From: Hoeflea_A sp039025395
GTDB lineage: Bacteria; Pseudomonadota; Alphaproteobacteria; Rhizobiales; Rhizobiaceae
Reading direction: 5' to 3'
Assembly (NCBI GenBank): GCA_039025395.1
Contig: JBCCOK010000015.1
Span: forward strand, 18,425 to 82,424
Length of the DNA stretch: 64,000 nucleotides
Under the pieces are notes generated by a model. It saw only the letters and a program-made list of their open reading frames with translations. It was not told the origin of the DNA and did not search any database. Positions 25,304 to 34,003 of this stretch are shown here, one piece after another (the stretch's first letter is position 1; the number at the start of each line of letters is the position of its first letter). Position numbers and translations under genes: made by a program.

Positions 25304-26077
25304 ATGCCGACTGATTTCATTTTCTATGCTGCCGCTATACCGGCCGTTATCCTTGTCGGGCTTTCGAAGGGCGGACTGGGAGGTGCCTTCGCGATGATGG
25401 GTGTGCCCATACTCACGCTGGTGATCCCGCCGGTTCAGGCAGCCGCGATCATGCTGCCAATCCTGATCGTCATGGACATGGCCGGATTGTGGGTGTGGCG
25501 TCACTACAATGATTCGCAGACTTTGAAGATCATGTTGCCGGGCGCGATCATCGGCATCGGCATCGGATGGTTGACGGCGGAATTCGTAACTGCCGACATG
25601 ATCCGCCTGATCGTTGGCGTGATCTCCATCGCATTCGTCATGCGCTACCTTTACGACCGCTTTCGCAGCCGCGCGCGTCAAGATGTGGAGGCCGGCCGGC
25701 AGAATGTCGTCAAGGGATCGTTTTGGGGAACCGTATCCGGCTTTACAAGCTTCGTGACGCATGCTGGCGGACCGCCTTTCCAGATCTATGCGCTGCCCCT
25801 GCGACTTGATCCCCGAACATACAACGGAACCAGCATCCGCTATTTCACCGTCGTCAACGCGCTGAAGGTGTTGCCCTATTTCGCGCTTGGCCAGTTTGAT
25901 GCGAGCAACCTGACCACATCGGCGGTCTTGCTCCCGCTGGCACCCTTGGCAACCTTTGCAGGTGCCTGGATCGTTAAACGGATGCGTGCCGAGGTTTTCT
26001 ATCCGCTCATGTATTTCATGATCCTGGCAACCGCTGTGAAACTTGTTGCCGATGGTTTAAATGGGTTATTCGGTTAG
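25304..26077 (+). CDS. TauE/SafE family membrane exporter
   Basis: The 257-residue protein is an integral membrane protein with about seven or eight segments. It carries the family pattern VGLSKGGLGGAFAMMGVPILTLV in the first repeat and GSFWGTVSGFTSFVTHAGGPPFQIYAL in the second, two inverted halves with the G-x-x-G-G-P motif. Members move sulfite, sulfoacetate or other organic acids outward; the substrate here is unknown. The ATG at 25304 starts right before the first membrane segment. It diverges from the ThiE-like gene. Confidence 0.92.
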   Translation: MPTDFIFYAAAIPAVILVGLSKGGLGGAFAMMGVPILTLVIPPVQAAAIMLPILIVMDMAGLWVWRHYNDSQTLKIMLPGAIIGIGIGWLTAEFVTADMIRLIVGVISIAFVMRYLYDRFRSRARQDVEAGRQNVVKGSFWGTVSGFTSFVTHAGGPPFQIYALPLRLDPRTYNGTSIRYFTVVNALKVLPYFALGQFDASNLTTSAVLLPLAPLATFAGAWIVKRMRAEVFYPLMYFMILATAVKLVADGLNGLFG

Positions 26078-26130
26078 AATCCGAGAAGGCCAGAATAGGT
26101 GGCCCTGTCCGTCACAGTCCCGGAGCAATC

Positions 26131-27783
26131 ATGGCAGACAATCCGTACGAAACTGATCTTGACCGTAATCCGGCCAATTATCAGCCCCTGACACCGCTGT
26201 CGCATCTGGCACGCACTGCAGCCATTTACCCGGACCACACGGCGATTATTCATGGCGCCCTGAAAATGGACTACCGGACATTCTACCGCCGCTGCAGGCA
26301 GCTTGCATCGAGCCTGTCAAAACGGGGTATCAGCAAGGGTCACACGGTTTCGGTGATGCTGTCCAACACACCGGCAATGCTTGAAGCCCATCATGGCGTG
26401 CCCATGACCGGTGCCGTCCTGCACTCGCTCAATACCAGGCTTGATGCTGCAATGATCGCCTTTCAGCTCGATCACGCCGAAACGGAAATTTTAATCGTTG
26501 ATCGCGAGTTTTCGGGCGTTGTCGCACAGGCACTGTCGATTGCCACCGTTACCCCGCTTGTTATTGATTATGACGATCCGAACTTTGGAACCGATACGCC
26601 ATTTCAGAAAGGCGAGCCGATTGGATCCGAGGATTATGAGGCATTCCTGAGTGCAGGCGATCCGGAGTTTGACTGGTCGCCGCCGCATGACGAATGGGAT
26701 TCGATTTCGCTGAACTATACCTCCGGCACGACGGGCAATCCAAAGGGTGTCGTCTATCATCACCGCGGCGCGGCACTGATGGGGTACGCCAACGTGATTG
26801 CCTCCGGCATGGGCAAGCATCCGGTCTATCTGTGGACCCTGCCGATGTTCCATTGCAACGGCTGGTGTTTTCCGTGGACCCTTGCGGTCGTCGCCGGTAC
26901 GCATGTATGCCTGCGTTGGGTGCGGGCAGGCGCGATGTACGATGCCATCGCCGACCACGGTGTCACGCATCTGTGCGGTGCACCGATCGTCATGGCGACC
27001 CTGCTCAACGCGCCGTCGGAAGAAAAGCGCACCTTCGACCATCCGGTCTCATTCAACACGGCAGCGGCGCCGCCGCCCGAAGCGGTCCTTGCTGAGATGC
27101 AGGAAGCTGGCATCGACGTCGTCCATCTCTATGGCTTGACCGAAACCTATGGCCCGGCGGTGGTCAATGAATGGCATAGGGAATGGGATGCTCTCGATCC
27201 GCAGCGACGCGCCACGCAGAAGGCAAGACAAGGGGTTAAATACACGGCGCTGGAAGGACTCTCGGTACGCGATCCTGAAACCATGGAAGCCGTGCCCTCG
27301 GACGGTGAAAGCATTGGTGAGGTGATGTTCCGGGGCAATATCGTAATGAAGGGATACCTCAAGAACCCGCAGGCCAGCGCCGAAGCCTTTGCCGGCGGCT
27401 GGTTCCATTCAGGCGATCTCGGCGTCATGCACCCCGACGGCTACATCCAGATCAAGGACCGTTCCAAGGACATCATCATATCCGGCGGAGAGAACATTTC
27501 GTCTATCGAGGTTGAGGATGCGATCTATAAACATCCCTCAGTTCAGGCGGTGGCAGTCGTTTCGCGACCGGACGAGAAATGGGGCGAAACACCTTGCGCC
27601 TATGTCGAATTGAAACCCGGTGAAAATGCCACGGAAGAACAGATTATAGAGCACTGCCGCGGTCTGCTTGCCCGCTACAAATGCCCGAGACACGTCATTT
27701 TTCAGAAGCTTCCGAAGACATCGACCGGAAAAATCCAGAAATTTGTCCTGCGCGCGAGTGCTCGGCAGGAAACGAATGACTGA
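26131..27783 (+). CDS. Acyl-CoA synthetase (AMP-binding family)
   Basis: The 550-residue enzyme activates a carboxylic acid as acyl-AMP and then acyl-CoA. Motifs are complete: the P-loop NYTSGTTGNPKGVVYHH (about 193-209), VHLYGLTETYGPA (A5), WFHSGDLGVMHPDGYIQIKDRSKDII (A7/A8 with the hinge Asp) and the catalytic lysine in KTSTGKIQKF near residue 535. The overall layout resembles medium- or long-chain fatty acyl-CoA ligases of the AlkK type. It follows the TauE-type gene by 53 bp on the same strand; no pathway partners are nearby. Confidence 0.93.
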   Translation: MADNPYETDLDRNPANYQPLTPLSHLARTAAIYPDHTAIIHGALKMDYRTFYRRCRQLASSLSKRGISKGHTVSVMLSNTPAMLEAHHGVPMTGAVLHSLNTRLDAAMIAFQLDHAETEILIVDREFSGVVAQALSIATVTPLVIDYDDPNFGTDTPFQKGEPIGSEDYEAFLSAGDPEFDWSPPHDEWDSISLNYTSGTTGNPKGVVYHHRGAALMGYANVIASGMGKHPVYLWTLPMFHCNGWCFPWTLAVVAGTHVCLRWVRAGAMYDAIADHGVTHLCGAPIVMATLLNAPSEEKRTFDHPVSFNTAAAPPPEAVLAEMQEAGIDVVHLYGLTETYGPAVVNEWHREWDALDPQRRATQKARQGVKYTALEGLSVRDPETMEAVPSDGESIGEVMFRGNIVMKGYLKNPQASAEAFAGGWFHSGDLGVMHPDGYIQIKDRSKDIIISGGENISSIEVEDAIYKHPSVQAVAVVSRPDEKWGETPCAYVELKPGENATEEQIIEHCRGLLARYKCPRHVIFQKLPKTSTGKIQKFVLRASARQETND

Positions 27784-27822
27784 GCGGCGCTCGATATGCA
27801 ACCATCACCGGCAGCCGTAACA

Positions 27823-27846
27823 AAGCGCTCCGCAAGGAGCTTTGAT
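27823..27846 (+). terminator. Weak terminator-like hairpin after the acyl-CoA synthetase gene
   Basis: GCTCC-GCAA-GGAGC forms a 5-bp stem with a four-base loop, extended by partial A/T pairing and followed by TTTGAT. The stem is short and the T-run poor, so termination efficiency is uncertain. Confidence 0.4.
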
Positions 27847-27874
27847 AAACCTCAAGAATACCGCGCGCGACCGT

Positions 27875-28072
27875 TTAATTCAGGCCGCGGTGACTGGGTT
27901 TTACAATTTCACGGCGCAAATGTTCGATTTCGTCCTTGATCCGAAGCTTGCGTCTCTTGATATCGCTGATTGTTATATCATCGGCGGAAGGTTGGGCGAG
28001 TGCCGAGTGGAGTTCCTCTTCCAAAGCGCCGTGTTTCTTTTCAAGCGTTTCAAGACGAGCTTGGATTGCCAT
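27875..28072 (-). CDS. DUF465/YdcH family small coiled-coil protein
   Basis: The 65-residue protein is a single helical hairpin: ARLETLEKKHGALEEELHSA, a Pro-containing turn (QPSADD) and ISDIKRRKLRIKDEIEHLRR. This is the DUF465 pattern with the K-x-x-K-L-x-x-K-D-x-I motif. Function unknown. A second DUF465 gene lies divergently 213 bp away. The ATG at 28072 matches the family length; longer in-frame starts lead into non-coding-like sequence. Confidence 0.88.
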   Translation of the reverse strand: MAIQARLETLEKKHGALEEELHSALAQPSADDITISDIKRRKLRIKDEIEHLRREIVKPSHRGLN

Positions 28073-28285
28073 CGAACAACTCCCTATTCCTGTTTGCCGC
28101 ACCGTCCTCTTCCCAGACGATTTTGCCATTTTAATATGGTTGTTGTCGAAGATAAAATTCAAGATCGTGGATAACTTTGTAATGTTTGCTGTTTTGCCAC
28201 CCAGCACAAAGTGGTAGAGGATTGCGCGCACCCTGAAACGGATATCATGGGGCCGCGATTTTCATGCTGGCCCGGGGGAGATCGC

Positions 28286-28489
28286 ATGTCGGATCAGGAA
28301 CAGGCGGAGTTGCGGCTGAAGGCCGCGCGATTGCGCCAGGAACATGAAGATTTCGACGCTGCAATCAAGGCTATGGAAACTGTCGGTAGCGATGCGCTAA
28401 GCGTCCAGCGCATGAAAAAGAAAAAGCTGGCGTTGAAGGACCAGATAGCAAAAGTTGAAAATCAGGTCGTCCCTGACATCATTGCTTGA
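28286..28489 (+). CDS. DUF465/YdcH family small coiled-coil protein, second copy
   Basis: The 67-residue protein has the same helical hairpin as the gene 213 bp upstream: RLKAARLRQEHEDFDAAIKA followed by SVQRMKKKKLALKDQIAKVE. The ATG is preceded by GGGGGAG at a good distance. The gene ends 15 bp before purE on the same strand, so it is probably the first gene of a purEK transcript. A role in purine synthesis is not implied by the sequence. Confidence 0.88.
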   Translation: MSDQEQAELRLKAARLRQEHEDFDAAIKAMETVGSDALSVQRMKKKKLALKDQIAKVENQVVPDIIA

Positions 28490-28504
28490 AAACAGGACTC
28501 CGAT

Positions 28505-28996
28505 ATGACGCCTCCGCCTGTTGCAATCATCATGGGCAGCCAGTCAGACTGGCCGACGATGAAACACGCCGCCGATATGCTCGACGCATTGCAGATTGGC
28601 TATGACGCACTGATTGTCTCTGCACACCGCACGCCCGAGCGCATGTATGAATTTGCCCGCTCGGCACGCGAGACGGGCTACAAGGCCATCATCGCCGGCG
28701 CAGGCGGAGCCGCGCATCTGCCGGGCATGACGGCATCATTGACGCCGCTTCCTGTATTCGGCGTACCGGTTGAGTCACAAGCGCTTTCGGGCCAGGACAG
28801 CCTGCTTTCGATCGTTCAGATGCCTGCCGGAATTCCGGTCGGCACGATGGCGATAGGGCAACCCGGGGCCACAAATGCAGCCCTGATGGCAGCGGCAGTG
28901 ATTGCCCTCTATGACCCCGCCGTCGCGCAACGGCTGGATGCGTGGCGCAAAGACCGTTCCGAAACCGTTGCGCTTCGCCCGGAAGACGGAGACTGA
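28505..28996 (+). CDS. purE: N5-carboxyaminoimidazole ribonucleotide mutase
   Basis: PurE (class I) converts N5-CAIR to CAIR in purine biosynthesis, following PurK. The 163-residue protein has VAIIMGSQSDWPTMKHAADMLDALQI near the N-terminus, SAHRTPERMYEFARSA (catalytic His region, about 41-56), IIAGAGGAAHLPGM (about 64-77) and LSGQDSLLSIVQMPAGIPVGTM. The 2-bp gap to purK implies translational coupling. Confidence 0.97.
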   Translation: MTPPPVAIIMGSQSDWPTMKHAADMLDALQIGYDALIVSAHRTPERMYEFARSARETGYKAIIAGAGGAAHLPGMTASLTPLPVFGVPVESQALSGQDSLLSIVQMPAGIPVGTMAIGQPGATNAALMAAAVIALYDPAVAQRLDAWRKDRSETVALRPEDGD

Positions 28997-28998
28997 CA

Positions 28999-30072
28999 AT
29001 GACCGACCAGACGATCGGGATTGTTGGCGGCGGTCAGCTGGGCCGCATGCTTTCAATGGCGGCAGCGCGTCTTGGGTTTCACACCATCATCCTAGAGCCG
29101 GAATTGAAGTGTCCGGCCGCACAGGTTGCCGGGAGCCAGATCACGGCTCCCTATGATGACCCGGACGCTCTGGACACGCTAGCAGTCCTCAGCGACGTCA
29201 TCACCTATGAATTCGAAAATGTGCCTGTCAGTTCTGCCCGTGCCCTGGCTGAGAAAAAGGCTGTTTACCCGCCGCCCCGCGCCCTCGAGGTGGCACAGGA
29301 TCGCCTCACGGAAAAACAGTTCTTGCGCGATTGCGGTGTAAAGACCGCCAAATTCATTGCCATTGACAGCCAGGTGCAGCTTGACGAGGCACTGGAGCGA
29401 ATGGGCGGAACGGGCGTTTTGAAGACCCGCCGTCTTGGTTACGACGGCAAGGGACAGATGCTGTTCGATCAGCCGGGCCAGAGCGCCAGTCACGCGTTTT
29501 CCAAGCTTGGTGCGGTGCCACTTATACTGGAAAACCTCGTGCCCTTCGATGCCGAGATATCCGTTATTGCGGCGCGCGCCAAAGACGGCCAGACCGCGAC
29601 CTACGATCCTGCCCAAAACCACCACAGCGAAGGTATCCTGCGCCGCTCGGTCGTCCCCGCGCAGGTGCCCGCTCAAACGCTGCAAGCGGCAAAGGCTGCT
29701 GCGATCAGCGTGGTTGAAAGTCTCGACTATGTGGGCGTCATCGGTATCGAGTTCTTTGTGCTTTCCGACGGCGGTCTGCTTGCCAACGAAATCGCGCCTC
29801 GGGTCCACAATTCCGGCCATTGGACCGAAGCCGCCTGTGTCGTTTCCCAGTTCGATCAGCATATCAGGGCAATCTGCAGCCTGCCCCTTGCGGCGTGCAC
29901 AAGACACAGCGATTGCGTAATGGGGAACCTTATTGGGGATGATATCGACCGGGTGCCGCAACTGCTTGCAGAACCCGACACCTTCGTTCATGTCTACGGG
30001 AAAGCTGAAACGCGACCGGGCCGAAAAATGGGGCACTTCACGCGCCTGCTCGACAATGGAACCCGGGCCTGA
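28999..30072 (+). CDS. purK: N5-carboxyaminoimidazole ribonucleotide synthetase
   Basis: PurK is an ATP-grasp enzyme that carboxylates aminoimidazole ribonucleotide with bicarbonate. The 357-residue protein has IGIVGGGQLGRMLSMAAARLGF at the start, then VITYEFENVP, the ATP-grasp segment LKTRRLGYDGKGQ (about 137-149), VGVIGIEFFVL and NEIAPRVHNSGHWTEAA with the conserved RxHNSGH. The ATG at 28999 follows the purE stop by 2 bp. A hairpin terminator lies about 45 bp after the stop. Confidence 0.97.
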   Translation: MTDQTIGIVGGGQLGRMLSMAAARLGFHTIILEPELKCPAAQVAGSQITAPYDDPDALDTLAVLSDVITYEFENVPVSSARALAEKKAVYPPPRALEVAQDRLTEKQFLRDCGVKTAKFIAIDSQVQLDEALERMGGTGVLKTRRLGYDGKGQMLFDQPGQSASHAFSKLGAVPLILENLVPFDAEISVIAARAKDGQTATYDPAQNHHSEGILRRSVVPAQVPAQTLQAAKAAAISVVESLDYVGVIGIEFFVLSDGGLLANEIAPRVHNSGHWTEAACVVSQFDQHIRAICSLPLAACTRHSDCVMGNLIGDDIDRVPQLLAEPDTFVHVYGKAETRPGRKMGHFTRLLDNGTRA

Positions 30073-30074
30073 AC

Positions 30075-30103
30075 TTGACAGGGATTTCCGTTGCGGTTAA
30101 ACG
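30075..30103 (+). promoter_or_regulatory. Candidate promoter for rpmJ
   Basis: A consensus -35 element TTGACA (30075-30080) starts 2 bp after the purK stop and is followed after 17 bp by TAAACG (30098-30103), a partial -10. A transcript from it would start near 30110, just before the hairpin at 30119-30142. Confidence 0.4.
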
Positions 30104-30118
30104 CCTCCTCAGATGAAA

Positions 30119-30153
30119 AAAGCGCGTCGGATGGCGCGCTTTTGGTTGTTTTT
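30119..30153 (+). terminator. Terminator after purK (or leader hairpin of rpmJ)
   Basis: AAAGCGCG and CGCGCTTT form a perfect 8-bp stem around an eight-base loop (30119-30142), followed by TGGTTGTTTTT. It should end the purEK transcript. If the promoter just upstream is real, the same hairpin would also lie in the rpmJ leader. Confidence 0.75.
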
Positions 30154-30202
30154 AAGCCAAGCCGTTGGTAGCCAGACGAATAGTGACGGAAAGTCCAGGA
30201 AG

Positions 30203-30328
30203 ATGAAGATCAAAAATTCGCTCAAAGCGCTGAAAAAACGCCATCGCGAAAACCGTCTGGTTCGTCGTAAAGGCCGCGTTTACGTCATCAACAAGCAGAA
30301 TCCGCGTTTCAAGGCCCGTCAGGGTTAG
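30203..30328 (+). CDS. rpmJ: 50S ribosomal protein L36
   Basis: The 41-residue, strongly basic protein reads MKIKNSLKALKKRHRENRLV at the start and ends in NKQNPRFKARQG. This is the type of L36 (YkgO-like) found in alphaproteobacteria, lacking the Cys residues of the zinc-binding form. AGGAAG precedes the ATG. It stands alone between the purEK operon and a TPR gene, as in many rhizobia. Confidence 0.95.
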   Translation: MKIKNSLKALKKRHRENRLVRRKGRVYVINKQNPRFKARQG

Positions 30329-30375
30329 CAAGTACACACGGCTCTGCTTTTTTCAGCATTCAACAAAAATTAACT

Positions 30376-30403
30376 TTGACCGATTGACCGTGCGCCATAT
30401 GTT
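30376..30403 (+). promoter_or_regulatory. Candidate promoter giving a leaderless TPR mRNA
   Basis: TTGACC (30376-30381) and TATGTT (30398-30403) are 16 bp apart. The ATG of the TPR gene begins only 7 bp after the -10, where the transcript itself should start. There is no properly spaced Shine-Dalgarno, so a leaderless mRNA is likely if this promoter is used. Confidence 0.42.
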
Positions 30404-30409
30404 TGGGGC

Positions 30410-31039
30410 ATGCGAAGCACATCAAAACCCATCCGTCGTCTGTTGATAGCCGCAGCGGTTGTTGTCACGTTCAGTATATCTCCTGTTGGTACTTCTTACG
30501 CCATCGCCCAGGACACAAACCAAACGTCTGTCAAACCGCTTGAACCCGTACAGACGCGCACAGAGCGCCTCAACGGTTATTTTCTGGACCTTAAACGCGA
30601 AGCAGAGCCGGCGTCGGCAAGGCGCATTGCCGATCGGATCTGGGCCGAGTGGCGCACATCGGAAAGCGCCACTTCCAATCAGCTGATGGAGTGGGCAAAC
30701 GAAGCCATTAGCGACAAGCGGTATTTCACGGCCCTCGATCTTCTTGATCAGATCACCGTGCTCAATCCCGACTACGCAGAAGCGTGGAACCGCCGCGCAA
30801 CCCTCCACTACATCATGAACAACCATGACAAGTCGATGGCCGATATCAACATCGTTCTGCAGCTGGAGCCGCGCCATTTCGGTGCCTTGATGGGCATGGC
30901 ATCCATTCTGTCGGCTTCTGGCAGCGATGAGGCAGCACTCGAGACCTACCTCAAGGTTCTTGAGGTTTACCCGGCCATGCGCGAGGCACAAAAACGTGTC
31001 GGAGAGTTGTCGGAAGAGCTGACCGGCGACGAAATCTAG
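30410..31039 (+). CDS. Exported TPR protein
   Basis: The 209-residue protein has an N-terminal signal peptide (about 1-33; basic RRLL then AAAVVVTFSISPVG, cut near YAIAQ) followed by tetratricopeptide helices from residue 75 on: ISDKRYFTALDLLDQITVLNPDYAEAWNRRATLHYIMNNHDKS would be two motifs, then LEPRHFGALMGMASILSASG and ALETYLKVLEVYPAMREA. TPR arrays mediate protein binding. It is probably periplasmic with unknown partner. The hydrolase gene downstream begins 23 bp later and may be co-transcribed. Confidence 0.87.
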   Translation: MRSTSKPIRRLLIAAAVVVTFSISPVGTSYAIAQDTNQTSVKPLEPVQTRTERLNGYFLDLKREAEPASARRIADRIWAEWRTSESATSNQLMEWANEAISDKRYFTALDLLDQITVLNPDYAEAWNRRATLHYIMNNHDKSMADINIVLQLEPRHFGALMGMASILSASGSDEAALETYLKVLEVYPAMREAQKRVGELSEELTGDEI

Positions 31040-31062
31040 GCGCGCAGGGGTACGGCTGATCT

Positions 31063-32145
31063 GTGACCGGATTTCTTCTGACGATCGTCTGTGTGTTGGT
31101 ATTGGGCCTGGTTGCGTTTACATGGCTGCAGGTTCGCCGGCTTGAACGCCTGTACGCGCCGAGCGGCGAATTCGTCGACATGGGCGGATATCGGCTGCAT
31201 TGTTTGCATGTGCCAGCCGCCGAAGGCGCTGACCTTCCGCCAATTGTGTTTTTGCATGGCGCAAGCGGCAATCTGCGCGACCAAGCTCTTGCCTTCCGGC
31301 AAAAATTGCGGGGCCGCGCAGAGTTGCTTTTTGTCGACCGTCCGGGACATGGCTGGTCCGAAAGAGGGCCCGAAGCCAATGGTTGGCCGGATGGACAGGC
31401 GCGCGCCATTGCCGAATTGATGAAGCGAAAGCAGATAAAAAGCGCTCTGGTGGTTGGCCATTCCTTCGGCGGCGTCATTGCGGCCAACATGGCGCTTGAG
31501 GCGCCCGACGCTGTGAAGGGCCTGCTTTTCCTGTCTGCTGCCACCTACCCGTGGCCGGGCGGCATCGACTGGCACTACAGGTTCGGCGCCAATCCGCTCA
31601 CTGGCCGCCTTCTTTCCTGGCTTGCTGTGATGCCGGCGGGCCTGTTGCGCATCGAGCGCGTTGTGCGGTGCGTTTTCAGCCCCAACGTCTGTCCGGCCAA
31701 TTACGTTCAGGATACTGCAGCGGCCCTCGTCTTGCGGCCCCGCACATTCCGCTACAACGCCCGCGACATCGCAAATCTGTATGACTTTGTTGTTGCCGTT
31801 TCACCGCGCTACGCTGAAATCGACAAACCAACCGTCATCATCACCGGTGAGACCGACCTGATCGTGTCGCCGGATATCCACTCAAACGCCCTGGCAAAAG
31901 CCATAAAGGGCAGCATCCTGTTGCGGTTGCATGGCGTCGGCCACAAGCCTGATTTCGGTGCCAACGACCTGTGTGTGTCAGCATTGGAGAAGCTGAACGG
32001 CAAACGGGTGGATTTGGAAACCGAAGCGCGCCGGCTCGAACGCCGCCTTGCCGGCGATGGTGGATCTGATGAGCGGGAAGAGACACAGCGATCGGGCAGC
32101 GCGTCGGGCCGTCAGATACCGGTCATGCCGTCGGATCCGATATAG
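31063..32145 (+). CDS. Membrane-anchored alpha/beta hydrolase
   Basis: The 360-residue protein begins with a membrane anchor (about 2-20, GFLLTIVCVLVLGLVAF) followed by an alpha/beta-hydrolase domain. Visible are the oxyanion block VFLHGASGNLRDQ, VDRPGHGWSERG, the nucleophile in VVGHSFGGVIAA (about residue 131), the Asp in ITGETDLIVSPD and the His in HGVGHKPDF near residue 291. Substrate unknown. The start is GTG. The last 34 bp overlap the 3' end of pyk on the opposite strand. Confidence 0.88.
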   Translation: MTGFLLTIVCVLVLGLVAFTWLQVRRLERLYAPSGEFVDMGGYRLHCLHVPAAEGADLPPIVFLHGASGNLRDQALAFRQKLRGRAELLFVDRPGHGWSERGPEANGWPDGQARAIAELMKRKQIKSALVVGHSFGGVIAANMALEAPDAVKGLLFLSAATYPWPGGIDWHYRFGANPLTGRLLSWLAVMPAGLLRIERVVRCVFSPNVCPANYVQDTAAALVLRPRTFRYNARDIANLYDFVVAVSPRYAEIDKPTVIITGETDLIVSPDIHSNALAKAIKGSILLRLHGVGHKPDFGANDLCVSALEKLNGKRVDLETEARRLERRLAGDGGSDEREETQRSGSASGRQIPVMPSDPI

Positions 32146-33551
32146 GCGATCCGCAGCATATTGGTGGCGCCGGGCGTCCCCAACGGAACGCCAGCTGAGA
32201 TAATGACGCGATCGCCCGGTTTTGCCAGACCTTCCCGGAATGCAATACGGCAGGCGCGGTCGACCATATCGTCCAGATCACGCGCATCTTCTGTTACGAC
32301 GCAGTGGAGGCCCCACACCACGGATAAACGCCGCGCGGTCTGAATGACCGGTGACAATGCAATGATCGGTACTTGCGGGCGCTCCCGGGAAGCGCGCATG
32401 CCGGTTGTCCCTGACGAGGTGTAACAAACGATTGCCGACAATTTCAGCGTTTCGGCAATCTGACGGGCAGCCAGAGATATCGCGTCGGCACCGGTCGCTT
32501 CCGGTTCGGACCGTTGCGCATGGATGATGCTTGAATAATTCGGGTCCAGCTCGACCTTGCGGGCGATTGCGGCCATCGTCGAAACGGCTTCGACCGGATA
32601 CTCGCCAGCCGCGGACTCCGCCGACAACATCACGGCATCTGCACCCTCATAGACAGCTGTCGCAACGTCCGAAACCTCTGCCCGTGTCGGAACCGGCGCC
32701 GCGATCATCGATTCGAGCATTTGAGTCGCAACGACAACCGGTTTGCCGGCGCGTCGACAGGCTCTCGTCAGTTGCTTTTGCAGGCCGGGAACAGATTCAA
32801 TCGGCATTTCGACACCGAGATCGCCACGCGCCACCATCAACGCATCGGACAGTTCGATGATCTCGTCAACGCGTTCGATCGCTTGCGGTTTTTCCACCTT
32901 GGCCATCAGGCCGACCCGCGAACGAGCAACCTTGCGTACTTCCGCGAGGTCTTCCGGCCGCTGGATAAAGGATAACGCAACCCAGTCGACATTCTCGGTC
33001 TCCAAGACGGCGGCAAGATCTTTGTGATCCTTGTCGGTCAGGGCACTGACGCCAAGCGTCGTGTCGGGCAGGCTGACGCCCTTCCGATCGGAAATCTTGG
33101 TGCCGGAAACAACCTTGCAAACGATGGTTTTGCTATCGCTCGATTCGGCCGCAAGCTGCAGCCTACCGTCATCGATCAGTAAGCGGTGACCGGGCTGCAC
33201 CGCCGCAAAAATCTCGGGATGCGGTAGATAAACGCGCGTCGAATCACCCGGTACATCCTTGTTATCCAGCGTGAACCTTTGACCGGGTACCAGCTCGACC
33301 GCGCCGTCGGCAAACGTTCCAACCCGCAATTTCGGGCCCTGCAGGTCAGCCAGTATGCCAATCGGCCGCCCGCAGCGCTTTTCGACCTTGCGAATACGGT
33401 CGACAAGCTGCCGCATCAGCTCATGACTGGAGTGACTCATATTGATCCTGAACAGGTCTGCACCTGCTTCATGAAGTTTGAAAATCGTATCCTCATCCGA
33501 AGAGGAAGGGCCCAGGGTCGCCAGTATCTTGACTTTGCGAAGTTGGGTCAT
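32112..33551 (-). CDS. pyk: Pyruvate kinase
   Basis: The last glycolytic step, phosphoenolpyruvate plus ADP to pyruvate plus ATP. The 479-residue protein has all family blocks: KILATLGPSSSDEDTI, FRINMSHSSHELM (about 34-46), ILADLQGPKLRVG, the catalytic LMAKVEKPQAIERVDEII (Lys near 219), VARGDLGVEMP, and VATQMLESMIAAPVPTRAEVSDVATAV. The C-terminal regulatory domain has CYTSSGTTGMRASRERP. The start overlaps the stop of the DUF1036 gene upstream by 4 bp, so they are co-transcribed. Confidence 0.96.
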   Translation of the reverse strand: MTQLRKVKILATLGPSSSDEDTIFKLHEAGADLFRINMSHSSHELMRQLVDRIRKVEKRCGRPIGILADLQGPKLRVGTFADGAVELVPGQRFTLDNKDVPGDSTRVYLPHPEIFAAVQPGHRLLIDDGRLQLAAESSDSKTIVCKVVSGTKISDRKGVSLPDTTLGVSALTDKDHKDLAAVLETENVDWVALSFIQRPEDLAEVRKVARSRVGLMAKVEKPQAIERVDEIIELSDALMVARGDLGVEMPIESVPGLQKQLTRACRRAGKPVVVATQMLESMIAAPVPTRAEVSDVATAVYEGADAVMLSAESAAGEYPVEAVSTMAAIARKVELDPNYSSIIHAQRSEPEATGADAISLAARQIAETLKLSAIVCYTSSGTTGMRASRERPQVPIIALSPVIQTARRLSVVWGLHCVVTEDARDLDDMVDRACRIAFREGLAKPGDRVIISAGVPLGTPGATNMLRIAYIGSDGMTGI

Positions 33552-34003
33552 TGGCTCTGGCTGTCCTCGGGTTCTATCGAATCGGAGAGCTGAACCATCC
33601 AGCTCGACTGTTGGCCGGTATCGTACTCTTTGAAGCCCATGCGCAGATAACCGCGCGTGAAGCAGTTCTTGACATCGACAATCTTGAATTCATCTTCCGC
33701 AACGCACATGTCGACGTTGCCGCCCCAACGCCCGCCCTTTGCCGCATCTTCGGCGTAGAGATAGTAAAACCGGGATGCCAGCGGCCCTTCAATCAGCGTT
33801 GCGCAAGAGGTTGCGGAGATCTGCCACCAACCTTCTGAGACCCATCCCTCGTCACTGCGATATCCGATTGCGACGCCGACCAGATTTTGCGTTCCGTTGC
33901 AGACGCGAAAGTCTGCCTGTGCCTCCGGGACCGAAACCATGCAGCCCAACACCGCGACAACGCCGACAATGCCAAACCGGAAATAATTGCCCAAATCAGT
34001 CAC
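33548..34003 (-). CDS. DUF1036 family exported protein
   Basis: The 151-residue protein has a signal peptide (about 1-30) and the DUF1036 domain with FRVCNGTQNLVGVAIGYRSD, EGWWQISATSCATLIEGPL and RFYYLYAEDAAKGGRWGG. DUF1036 proteins are periplasmic or surface proteins of unknown function, commonly encoded just upstream of pyk in Rhizobiales. The start is GTG. The stop overlaps the pyk start (ATGA). Confidence 0.88.
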   Translation of the reverse strand: MTDLGNYFRFGIVGVVAVLGCMVSVPEAQADFRVCNGTQNLVGVAIGYRSDEGWVSEGWWQISATSCATLIEGPLASRFYYLYAEDAAKGGRWGGNVDMCVAEDEFKIVDVKNCFTRGYLRMGFKEYDTGQQSSWMVQLSDSIEPEDSQSQ

